A stretch of DNA of 64,000 nucleotides. Source: Roridomyces roridus. Lineage: Eukaryota; Basidiomycota; Agaricomycetes; Agaricales; Mycenaceae. Under the pieces are notes generated by a model. It searched no databases. It was not told where the DNA came from and was given only the letters and a program-made list of their open reading frames with translations. The stretch covers positions 1,054,001 through 1,118,000 of the forward strand of contig JARKIF010000013.1 of the NCBI GenBank assembly GCA_029378245.1, read 5' to 3'. Position 1 is the first letter of the stretch; the number at the start of each line of letters is the position of its first letter. A program made the translations under genes and the position numbers. Positions 54,346-64,000 of this stretch are shown one piece after another.

Positions 54346-56455
54346 CAGTACAGGATCCTGCATAATAAACTCAATAGCCTCCTCGCGGTACGTATCAGGG
54401 ACCATCGTCAAGTTGCGCCCGTCGAGTTGCATTATCATCTGAACGGAAAAAGGGTCAAAATCCCGCCGCCGGGTATGATCATGAGCAAGCAAACACTCAC
54501 CTGAGCCTGGGTATAGTCATCCCAATGCGGTCCTACATTCCTTTCAGTTGGCTTCTAAGGTAGGGGAAAACGAAGATGAGACAACGCACGGCTAATCCCA
54601 CGCCCATCGCTCGGATTCAGCGAAACAGCGAACGAAATCCAATAATCCATCATCTGCACCGACAGCCTATCCGCAGAGGTGGTGTTGAGTCTCCCACCGA
54701 GTGCACCGGCACTAGGCATCATGTACCCAACATCCATGGCATGGCAGACTCCCAGCGATCCTAAAGGATACAACGCAGCGAACGAGGGTGGGAGCGACGC
54801 GTCGGGGTCTTGGAATTTATACACGAACGTCGGAACACGCGCTTTGGTGGACATGTATTGAGAGAATGCGCGACGGTGCCATTCAAAGGCAAAGTCTCCC
54901 ACTGTGGTGTCGTTAATAATTTGAAGAAGGAAAACAAGACGACTCACACACGGCCGCATACCGCTTATACTGGCTGCCCAACCCCCAAGTTTCGTCCCCG
55001 GTACCAAACGGCGAGCCCAGCGCCGGATCGTCGGGATAGAGCTCGAGTATCTTGTCCGCCGCAGCCGCGAGGGCTTGAGCGCCCCGAGGCGAGGGGGTCG
55101 AGGGGACAATGATGTAGTCGCGGATGGTATCCGAGGAGTTCGTATCGGTGGGCACGAACAGTGTTCCTTCATCCTTGTTCGACCCAATCATAACCGGCAA
55201 CGGCGATTTTGGCGTCACTTGCGACAGTAGATTCTCCATCAACCCCCCAGGCCCGTCAATGACGGGGTTGAAGCACAGATTCCCGTATACCGCGCTCGCA
55301 GCCGCCCAACCCTCCAAAATCAGGCTGGTGTTCTCCACGCGCTGCAAACAATCAAAGGTATGCGTCGTGTTGGTCTGTGCTCTGCACTGCGGGACATTAG
55401 AAACCAGAGTCTGCCACGCGGGCTCCCAGCGGTGGGTGTCGAATTGCGGGTCGCGGTAGCTCGATTGGATGATGGCTGCCCGAGCGAGATGCTTGAGGCT
55501 CGGACCGAGGATGTGGATGTCGACACTGTGAGCTCCGGCCGACTCGCCGAAGAGAGTGACTTTGGAGGGGTCACCTCCGAAGGCAGCGATGTTTTGCTTC
55601 ACCCATTGCATTGCGAGGAGCTGGTCTTTCAGACCGATGTTGAGGGAGCCTTTTGTCATGGCTTCTTGGCCTTGTGGAAATCCGAATGGGCCGAGGCTGG
55701 ATTATTTGAGCTGTAGTTATATCTGTGATGAAGCGTATCTACCGGTAGTTCAGACTAGCATAGACAGTTGGCGTTCCCTGAGAAACAGTCAATACTGGAG
55801 GACAAGATCAAATCTATCCGCACCCTTTGAATACTCCGAGCTACGAGCGCACTCCCGTCGTAGAGAGAAGAAGCTCCAGCTTCCGCCATGTCAGATCCGC
55901 TCAAAAGTCGATACGATGCTCACCGATGAAGTCGCCTGCAAGAAGGGTGAATATTAATCCTTCAAAACATTACAAAATCACGCACCTCCGTGAATGAATA
56001 GCATGACAGGAAGCTTCTCATCCACGGCCCCACCAGACGGCCTGAAAACGTTGATGGAGAGGCAATTTTCGGAAATAGGCGTCGATGGGTCCTGGGGAGA
56101 TTGCTCTCAGCACGTCGAACAGAAGAAGCAAGTACCCACCGGTTGTAGACACCCCGGACCAAATTGAGTCGCATTAAACTGCGGGACATCGAGCGTAGCC
56201 TTGAGCGTCGTGGGCATGAACCTGAGGGCTCCGAGGGGAGGTTCAGCGTATGGAATTCCTGTCCGCAGAGTCAAGTTGAAAGCTTCCAACTTCCAAAGAA
56301 CGCGGGTGTAGCCCACCGAGGAACACTTCGACGCTATCTGCAAGCGCAGAGGGCGCGCCGAAGATCTCCGTTTTGCCTAGCTTGACCACCGGTACCGCAT
56401 TGGACACTTGAAGAGCGAGTGCGCCTTGGAGATCCCCACAAGCTTGTGGAGATGC
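54334..56455 (-). CDS. Type-B carboxylesterase/lipase
   Basis: Multi-exon gene. The recognisable protein begins ALQVSNAVPVVKLGKTEIFG, followed by FLGIPYAEPPLGALRF, LPVMLFIHGG (oxyanion hole) and YRLGPFGFPQG-like spacing. The nucleophile elbow is VTLFGESAGAHSVD (Ser in GESAG). The acid is Glu in SNKDEGTLFVP, the catalytic His is in LGVCHAMDVGYM, and WISFAVSLNPSDGRGISR precedes the last exons. The C-terminus is QDPVLFHR at 54334. All triad residues are present. The first exon is uncertain: a hydrophobic MFFKFFLLTLTIIFTILF at about 56618 could be a signal, but I could not join it convincingly. It resembles fungal secreted esterases and lipases; the substrate is unknown. Confidence 0.85.
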
Positions 56456-56999
56456 ATAGTGCGAAGAGAGAAGACAAGACGAGAAGCGTGTGAGACGAAG
56501 GAGGACCCACGTGAAGGATTGGAGGCCGTAAGCTTGTCAAGACTGAATGTCCAGGGTGAGGGTAAACAAAATGGTGAAGATGATTGTCAAAGTCAGGAGG
56601 AAGAACTTGAAGAACATAATGATGCCGTCTGATGTATCAATTTCGGAGTTTGAATCAAGTTGCGATTCATGCCTGATATAAATATGGGAGACCCATCTTC
56701 TGTGCAGGTGGGTATGTGGGCAGTAGATAGTAGGCGTATCGAGTTCAGTTGAACAGTAACAGTTGAACTTACCGGGGTGCCGCGGTGCGAATCCGTGCAT
56801 CCGAATGGCGGCGCCACATACTTAGATTTTTCTTCTTCCCTACGATATCGGTAATACTCAGGTTCCATTGAAGAGAGAGAGGATGACAAGGTACTTACTC
56901 ACGAATTCGGGATATACACGGACACTCCGTTCGCTTTTTCCTTGCAATACTCTGGGCTGCGGAATATAGCACATTTCAATCTACTGTAAGTACTGTAGC

Positions 57000-57470
57000 A
57001 TCCGATAATTACTGCCTGGACAATGTCCCACTGGACCAGCCCAGCTGATCCGGATTGCCGCCTCTTTGCTACGTCCACATATGTCGATCTGGGCACTCTA
57101 CTCGCCGACGTTTGCCGCCGCTCGGAGCACCTCCGGCAGAAAAATCCGGTCAAAGAATGTCGGTATGTTAAAACAAACTGCAGTACTTACAAACCAAACC
57201 AGATACGAAGACCATATCGAAATTCACTGCTACAACTTGTTGCACCAAACCAGCCGTGGGTTCGAGTCCCACTGCGAAATTGAGCCAGTTGTTCAAGGTT
57301 AATCTTTTGAACCTCCCAGAGGCCTCAGGACACTTTCTTGGACTGCCTCCGTTTTTCAAAGGCCCTGCTCATACGACGTCCCAGACTGACTCGACGTCCC
57401 GACTTGTGTGCGAAAGAAAGAAAAAAGGGACGTCAAATGACGACCCAGTATCAATTTCTAACAGGAACAT
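57000..57470. other. Intergenic between two minus-strand genes
   Basis: Contains a T-arm-like GTGGGTTCGAGTCCCAC at about 57256 without a supporting acceptor or D-arm; otherwise no feature. Confidence 0.4.
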
Positions 57471-57483
57471 GTAATGTCTCGTG

Positions 57484-59031
57484 TCAATTGACCCCAGCGA
57501 ACCGCTCCTGGTAGAACTGTTGCGCAGCCTCAATTGGTTCGTATGCGAGAAGTTTCATCTGCAGCTCTTTATCTGCTCGAAAGTGTTAGCTCAGCACCGC
57601 ACCATTCAATACCCACTCACTCTTGTACAAATCGAACCCCTTCTCCATCTGGTCCACCGACTCGGCTCTAATAAACTCCCCACGCTCCTTCCTCAACTCC
57701 TCATACGCCTTGAGACGGTCCGGGACGTCCTCAGCGCGCGTTCCAGCGGGGAACAAACACCCAAGCGCCCCGCCATCCTCGACAGCCATGCCAGCGCCTT
57801 GCCCAAGGTGCGGCAGCGTAGCGTGTGCCGCGTCGCCAAGGAGTGCTGTGCGTCCGCGGATCCAAGTCGGGAGGAGAGGCAGGACGCGGAGCTTCCATTT
57901 GTGGATCGGGCTGTGGAGCGGCAGGTCGAGGAGGTAGAAGAATTTAGGATGAAAGTCGTGGAATACGGTCTTGAATTCGTCGACTGTAGCGTGGCCGGAC
58001 CATCCTATGATGAAAATTTAACTGGATATTCGGAATATGAATGTACTGGACGTACCGGCCTTTGCATCGGAGGTGTCGGAGTAGAATGCCACGACGTTCA
58101 TGAGGGTTCCGTCACGGCAAGGGTAGATGTAAAGCATCCTGAGCGGTCCCTCCGTCGAGACGACGCTACGAGTACCCACAACGCCGTCATACAGCCACCC
58201 GAGCTCGGGGATGTCGCGCATCTTGGTGGTTTCGAAGATCAAGCGGAAGCAGGACAGACCAGAATCTTGCGAATGGACAACTTGCTGAAGGACGTGGTCG
58301 CGGACGACGGACTGGGAGAGCAGTGAGTGATAAAGCCAAGGAAGGAGAAATAGGGCGTACATGGATTCCGTCGGCGCCGATAAGCACGTCTGCCTGGATG
58401 ACCTCGCCATTCTCTAGAGTAAGCGTGGCGGTTTCGGGGTCACACGCAACGACTTTGGTACCAAGACGCAATTTCGCAGGCGGCCCTTGACCTTCAATCT
58501 CCGTCGCAAGACGTTTGAGCTCCTCGTACAAGTCACTGCGATGAACGAGTAATCCCTGTAAAATGATCAGCTATGGAATCGTCTTCAAAACAAAAGGGAA
58601 CCTACATTCGCCTCCATGCCGGGGACCTGCCACTTGTAGGTGACGGGCTCAGAGCCGTCGCTGCCCATCATGACAGCCTATAAATCGGTGAGCCATGAAA
58701 TCCTCGAGGAATTGGAGAAACGTACGCCTTCCCAGGGAAGCCCACGCAGGTTCTTGCGAACAACGCCAATGTGGTCGTGCACCTTCAACGAATTGTTCTG
58801 CACCGTAACGGCAGCGCCGATCTCTGTCTTGATTTCTACGGCCTCGAATATCTGTCAAGTAGAGAAGAGGCTGAGCGGGATGTTCATAGAGGAAGAGAAA
58901 GAGGAGCGCCGTACCTGGACGCTATGACCATTGTGCCGCAGCGCGACGGCAGCTGTTAGACCACCGATACCCGCACCGACGATGGAGATGGTAAGAGGCT
59001 GAGTGCTCGAGTTGTTGTTGGAAGCAGACAT
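57484..59031 (-). CDS. FAD-dependent aromatic monooxygenase, salicylate hydroxylase-like
   Basis: Six or seven exons, starting at 59031 (MSASNNNSSTQPL). The Rossmann FAD motif is ISIVGAGIGGLTAAVALRHN. LLVHRSDLYEELKRLATEIE and VIQADVLIGADGIHS contain the family's DG motif region. RTALLGDAAHATLPHLGQGA is the GDAAH motif that binds FAD ribityl phosphate. The C-terminus is LAYEPIEAAQQFYQERFAG. No membrane span is visible. The family hydroxylates aromatic acids or polyketide-like rings using NAD(P)H. The substrate is unknown; the neighbouring esterase and PhyH genes do not clarify it. Confidence 0.9.
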
Positions 59032-59099
59032 GCGTAAACTTTTCGTTCTTGTTGAGAGCAAGACCCTGGGGTGGCTACGGCTTAAATACCTCTGAGCGC

Positions 59100-60290
59100 A
59101 AGTCCGATTATCCAGACTTTGCGCAAGCCCCTCCGTTCAGCCGTTCAAGATGCTCGATATGGCGTCCGCTTTCAGATCGGAGTAATGAAGTTTGGTGGCG
59201 CGCAGCGTCTGGAAGGTTATGAATGCACTTTACTACAAGGAAGAGGGATCAGAAAGCCTACCTTTATGCCCCGGAACGTCCGTCTGCAGCCCAGCTTTCC
59301 GAGCTGGATAGTCGGAGTCCTGGACATCCGAAATGGAGACGGCCCCGGACCGGCGGCGGCACATCGTTGGCCCGTGGCCATTCTACCGACCGTTTAACCG
59401 TATGCGTGCAGAGTGGTGCTTTTGACGTCCGAGTTGGTGGCGGAGAAATTGGGTATAGATGATAAGTACAGTCTCGGCCGCGGACGGACATGGATGTGAA
59501 GGGCAAGCACGAGATGACGGCATTTGATCGGCAGGCCTGACTGTATTCACGCTTCCTTCGGCAAAACGGCACCTGCCTCAAAATCTTGATCACGAGGCCC
59601 TAGCACTTATCAGCGACGAGTCGCAAAATAAGTACTTATGTTTCCGAGCCAGTTCCGTTCCAGCAAAAAAAAAATACGCCTCGCGGAACAACGGAGTCCA
59701 GAGATCTCGGACGGAATCAGCTGCCGGTTGATGCAGAGATTACGGTTCAGATACCAGTCTCAGAACTCGCGGAAAAGTATGCTTGTCTGAGCCGTGGAGA
59801 TGCACAATCTTGCACAATGCACCTCCAAGGTCAGTGAAATTTCACATGCGGTCGAAAAAAAAGGATTGGGATCTAATCAATATGGCGCTTCAAGCTTCAA
59901 GTTCCCAAAGCGTCTGGGGGAATCGAACCTGGCACATCGGACGGCATACTTACCTCAATCCTAGTGCCGCCCAAGTTGCTGATCTGCATTGTCTGAGAGT
60001 ACAGTCGAGGGAGTGGGATTCCGTCCTCATCGAACCAGGCTGGTTTGCTACGAGAAGCTGTCTAGTTTCGGTTGATACGCAGAGCGAAACACAGGAAGTA
60101 ATCATGCAACGTCCATTGGGTCCTGGCCGATATTACATACTGGACCCCCGAGACCCTCCTACGCCGACAGCGATTCATACACCTCATCCAGCATTGCCGA
60201 ATATCCGCCTTCGATGGCCGCGCGCCTGAGACAGATCTGTCGGTATTCAGAATAACTAGGTTCCGTCCCGGTCAGCACACCCTGGTCCAC
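59100..60290. other. Intergenic, no gene seen
   Basis: Ends at the inner edge of the right arm. A tRNA-like GGTTCGATTCCCCC word on the minus strand near 59924 lacks a fold. Poly-A (nine A's) near 59666. Confidence 0.45.
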
Positions 60291-62387
60291 AGTCAGCACC
60301 GTGATGGCGGGCTACTCCGCCTTCTCTGAGCGCTTTCTGTTGTCGATCTCGAAAGTACTCCCCTCGCGGCCGTATGCGACTGAGATATGTAGGGATCAAG
60401 GGTGCAACGCACAAGACCCTTCTGAAAGCCCGCGAAACCGACCGACCATAGCTATCCGCCAGAAGCCCAAGAGTCCCAGCAACGACGATCCCGCCATGAA
60501 CGCGCTCCGACAGTGCTGAGGCATCTCCTCCGTCCACCCAAGCACGTGCTTTCCTCCCCGTCTGCACCGAGCTGGAGCTCATGATCCCAATTGCTGGCGC
60601 TCGGTATACTCCTCCTGCAAACCCCCGACAACCACCCGCCCTTCTGCACATGCCGACTACAGCCCAGATCGAAAAGACGAGACAATGGGCAGTAAGACCA
60701 GTCGTGTCATGCCGACGGGATGCATGTGGCGAGGCGGAGTGGCGAGGAGAATATGAAGGCGGGAGAAAGATGACCAAGAGATCTTCCTCATCCGGCGGAC
60801 CCCCACGAGGCGTCCGGGCCAGGGCTCCGAAAGGACGCGATCGACCTCCCGAGGCAACCCGCGCTACCACCCTCTTCCACTGCCCCTTCGCCTTTCATTT
60901 CGACGGCAGTGTCCCGTTGGAACGACATCACACCACGGAGGAATCATGCCATGGGTGCGCCCTCCGTCTCTGCTTGCTGAAGCGAGGATGACGACGGCGG
61001 GTCGAGATATGACGAGCGTCGGAATCAGGGAGCTGAAGCAGAGGACCGCGAGGAGACTCTCTTCGCGTAAAGGCCGCCTCCGAGACCTCGAGCTCCCAGA
61101 GAACCGTTGGCGACGCCCCACCCACGCGACCTTTCTCTTCTTCTTCCAACATCTGCCTGTCCTCCTCCTCCCCGCTTCGGTGCTGCCTGACAACCATATC
61201 ACAGTGAGAGAGAGCGCTTGCTCCGCCCGCTGGCTGCAGAGACCGGAATGGCCTCTATATGGTCGTACGAGCTCCAGGGTCGCGTAGCCTTCCCGCTCGA
61301 GGTCAATGCCTTCGTTTCCAGCGGGGCCGTCGTTCTGTGCCACCAACGAGGGAACACGACGCGTTGGACAGACCGCCCAAAGTCGTTGAGTGAAGAGCGC
61401 TGATGATGTGGAGAGACCCCGAATGAAAGGTCCTGGTTTGGGGGACGAAAGGGATGGAGGGAGACGATTGTAGGGCAGGAGGAGAGTGGGGGTAGATCTG
61501 CGGGATAAGTAAGTGACCGGGATTCAGAGGCACGGGAGGGAGGGGAGGAATGGGAGAAGAGGAGGCTAGAATTAGTAAGGTCGTCATCTGGGCCATCGAC
61601 TATCCTTCATCCAGGCCTTGCCTCATGCTGCGCGCCCACGACACATCGGACGTCGACACGCAGAGCTTCTACCACCGTCAAGAGGTACAAGATAGGGCGT
61701 GACGACTACGCGCGGCATCCATTCGCGAGGAAGAGGGGAAAGAGCAGACGACGTATGGATTATGCCCGTCGTGTCGTCGGCGTCATCTGAAAGGCCGGTC
61801 AGCAAAGCCATTGCGTTGTGGAGGAAGGCGTTAGAGAGCAGAGGCAGGAGAATCACGATCGAAGGCAAGCGACAAGGGCATGGATTGGTTTGAATGCCGT
61901 CGTCAGCGCTCAAGGCACCCCCAGCATGCCTGGCACCGACGGAACAGATCCAGGCGATTAATAGTTTCCAAAAGAGAAGACCACGAGTCCCAGATGTTGC
62001 TCGCCCGACGCGCGTCATCGGTGGCATCCACGCCTCATCGAAGACGACGGGCACGTTCTCCCGTTGGTGCTTATGGTAGGACTGGCGTACCTCGTGTTAT
62101 TGGCCAGCATCCGAGTACCGACTCCGTAACTGTACAGTCTTGACTCTTTTTGAATTTTTCGAGTGCAAAACCACACACACACACAGGGTCGGATATCCGT
62201 CGAGTGTGGTGGTGACAAGGTGTATTTTCTGGATTAGACAGGTTTGTAGGGCGTCAAGGTCATGGTCCCATGGAAGCGAGAAGAGAAGGTCCTAAGAGCC
62301 ATCAGTGATCTAGTGATCCAGTGATTGGTACCCTTTCCTCTCTTCTCGTCGGTCGTTTGGTTTACTCATCCTTGTTCCCGGGTATCA

Positions 62388-62610
62388 GTCGGACCTTGAC
62401 CAGAAGATCCTCGAGGTGTCCAAGCACATAGGGACGGAGCGCAAGATCTTAGAGGCCTCCCACTCTCTGCGCCAGAGTACCACCAACCCCGAGGTCCTCA
62501 GCCGTAACGAGGCCAGGATCAAGGAGACCGAGCGCTCACTCAGGTACTTTGAAGCCACCCTTCGGGAACTCCAGGCTCGCAAGGCCCAGGAGTCTCAGTC
62601 GGATGGATAG
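62388..62610 (+). CDS. HR1-domain fragment resembling fungal protein kinase C, second copy
   Basis: After an acceptor at about 62388 (GGGTATCAG) the plus strand reads SDLDQKILEVSKHIGTERKI, then RQSTTNPEVLSRNEARIKET and ERSLRYFEATLRELQARK, with the stop at 62610. This copy is closer to the Pkc1 HR1 consensus than the left one (for example LRQ and ETERSL). The upstream ATG present in the left arm is not conserved here, as the region reads GTGATTGGTACC. It may therefore lack a start, or use another upstream exon. Confidence 0.5.
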
Positions 62611-62762
62611 TCGAGTCCGCCTCAGGTAAGTAGGCCGCCTCGTCCGCCATCGATTCACCTTACTCAGTCGCAGCCCAAGTACTTAAGCCCACACAAGTCC
62701 TTATCGAACCAAGCCGCACGCCATAGTTCCAAATTATTTCAACTCCAAGTCCCAGTTACAAA

Positions 62763-63422
62763 TTATTTGACCTCCTTCCCATTCACCCACCTCCCCTTCT
62801 CCTCACTCTTAACGACCTCCCAAATATCCCGATTCCTTACTCGGAAACAATCACCCTCCTCGATTGCCTCCCATTTGTTGTGCAGAGGGAAGGCATGGAG
62901 TAGGTCGCGGAGAGCTTCCTTCTCGTTGCTGGCTTTGGCGTCGGCGTCTATTTCCTCCAAAGCCAAAGGCCAGGGCTTGTGCAGTGGCAGAGCTATAGTT
63001 CGGAGTGTGTCACCCTCCTCTGCCGCGTCCAACCGCCACAATTCCACCTCCTCCTGGTCCACACCGGGATTTTCGTCGTCAGTCATGTTCACGTCCGAAT
63101 CTCGACGCTCCGAAGTGCTTCTGAGCTCAGAAGTACGTTTGAACCACTCCTCCACAGCATTCCAATGACCCCCGTTATTTCCCTCGTCCGCAACACGGAA
63201 ACGCGGATCGCTGGTGCTAACTGCGCGTAAAAGTCCTCGTGGTTGCGGCAGTGGGTTGGGAAGGATGACCGCAGCCAAGTGAGCATCGGCACCGGCTCCT
63301 TGGGGGATGTCGCCCAGCGGAGTGGCGTTGGGAATCAATCGCATGGCCGTGGTGGCAGTGATGGAGCTCTGCTTGGCGTTTGTGTTCGCTTTTGCGTACT
63401 GGGCACGCGTCACGGCGGACAT
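62763..63422 (-). CDS. Unknown protein, right-arm paralogue
   Basis: Single exon, about 219 residues from the ATG at 63422 (MSAVTRAQYAKANTN). That ATG aligns with the left-arm start; an in-frame ATG at 63500 adds 26 residues absent from the left copy and is less likely. The C-terminal block LRDLLHAFPLHNKWEAIEEG to GRWVNGKEVK is identical to the left copy, whereas the N-terminal half has indels. Such contrast suggests purifying selection or gene conversion on the C-terminal half. Confidence 0.68.
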   Translation of the reverse strand: MSAVTRAQYAKANTNAKQSSITATTAMRLIPNATPLGDIPQGAGADAHLAAVILPNPLPQPRGLLRAVSTSDPRFRVADEGNNGGHWNAVEEWFKRTSELRSTSERRDSDVNMTDDENPGVDQEEVELWRLDAAEEGDTLRTIALPLHKPWPLALEEIDADAKASNEKEALRDLLHAFPLHNKWEAIEEGDCFRVRNRDIWEVVKSEEKGRWVNGKEVK

Positions 63423-63719
63423 TTGAATTGACTTGGCGTGAATGTCGGTGTGAGGGTTTGGGCAAATTGGTGAGAGGCATTCGTTCCCTTTTTTATTCAC
63501 TGGTGCGCTTTGTATTCACTGCGCTTTCAAGTTCTCTTTTATGTCGAGTGGCATCTTTGGCTTTCATTCAAAGCGTTCTGAATATGGTCGAAAAAGCTTC
63601 CGAAAGTAATCAACCATTCAAAGCACAACGGCGATCTAACCAATTCTCATCTCTGAATCTAATACTGTTCGATTGCAAGGGTTGAAAATCGAGCGCACTT
63701 TATGTGCATATTCTTATTG

Positions 63720-64000
63720 AGGATACCCACGGCCACCACCACCCACAATCTGACTATCAAAGTTCAAAAGTGCATGGCTCTCTTACTAGGTAGTCGCGGT
63801 TCGACTCCGTGTATCTGAATGGCTCAGCTTTATGACAGTTCGTGTTTTTGCCAGGCATGGAAAATATGATAGTTCCTTTCCGGGGTCGGTGGGGAGCTAG
63901 ATTGTCAGGTCTGAAGGGCAAACAATTTCAACGACGGGCGTTTGGGCGATACATTCAATCTGGTTCTGTTCCCACCTTCTGAGAATCTGGGCAATCTCAC
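63720..64000. other. Window end, no gene seen
   Basis: A CGCGGTTCGACTCCGTG word near 63797 resembles a T-arm and a similar word occurs near 56785; no tRNA fold is supported. Confidence 0.35.

Larger units (their letters stand above)
60292..63708 (-). repeat. Right arm of large inverted duplication
   Basis: Matches the left arm (20848-24577) in reverse. The inner edge is near GTCAGCACCGTGATGGCG at 60292 and the outer edge at TATGTGCATA near 63708. It contains the same layout: about 2 kb of GC-rich non-coding DNA, the HR1 fragment, then the unknown gene. Confidence 0.8.

Noticed and set aside
57168..57302. Possible tRNA around GTGGGTTCGAGTCCCAC
   Set aside because: The T-arm is good, but no matching 5' acceptor, D-arm or anticodon stem is found upstream.
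14522..59031. A secondary-metabolite cluster spanning the oxidoreductases
   Set aside because: No polyketide, peptide or terpene synthase was found in the window.
63423..63500. N-terminal extension of the right-arm unknown protein
   Set aside because: The extra residues have no counterpart in the left-arm copy, whose start aligns with 63422.

Overview
The window is nuclear DNA of a filamentous basidiomycete, most likely an Agaricomycete. Genes are rich in short GT-AG introns (nine in the ammonium transporter). Several products belong to families typical of or expanded in Agaricomycetes: a priA-like Cys-rich secreted protein, basidiomycete P450s, F-box-like proteins and divergent kinase-like proteins. 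There are two intron-containing tRNA genes, a solo LTR and much decayed repeat DNA. I cannot name the genus from sequence alone.

Layout. 1-8.6 kb: three copies of a small secreted-peptide gene family (two decayed on +, one intact on -) amid duplicated flanks and transposon-like debris. 8.6-14.5 kb: gene-poor, with a tRNA-Leu and scattered decayed tRNA-like motifs. 14.5-20.8 kb: ammonium transporter and cytochrome P450. 20.8-24.6 kb: left arm of a large inverted duplication whose right arm is at 60.3-63.7 kb; each arm carries an unknown protein gene and an HR1-domain fragment resembling fungal protein kinase C. 25-35 kb: alpha/beta hydrolase, another secreted-peptide gene, F-box-like gene, FAH-family hydrolase, GH43 arabinanase-like enzyme, and an unknown two-exon gene. 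35-44 kb: a frameshifted MFS transporter, a priA-like gene, and a broken tandem copy of it that is split by a segment carrying the fifth secreted-peptide gene, itself interrupted in its 5' leader by a solo LTR. 44-59 kb: unknown protein, tRNA-Asp, SDR, kinase-like protein, long coiled-coil protein, PhyH dioxygenase, type-B carboxylesterase and FAD monooxygenase.

Most notable is the secreted-peptide family. Intact members have a signal peptide, a short leader ending in Lys-Arg, and then either six near-identical 15-residue units separated by KR or KKR (Kex2 sites), or a single divergent unit. The shared core is C-[LIV]-G-x-G-C-x-H-N. Family members share intron positions and phases and TATA-region motifs, and most also share their 3' untranslated sequence. 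The family appears to be evolving by duplication, repeat expansion, decay and LTR insertion.

The metabolic genes (P450, SDR, PhyH, FAD monooxygenase, esterase, FAH) are near each other but interrupted by unrelated genes. I see no backbone synthase, so a biosynthetic cluster is not supported.
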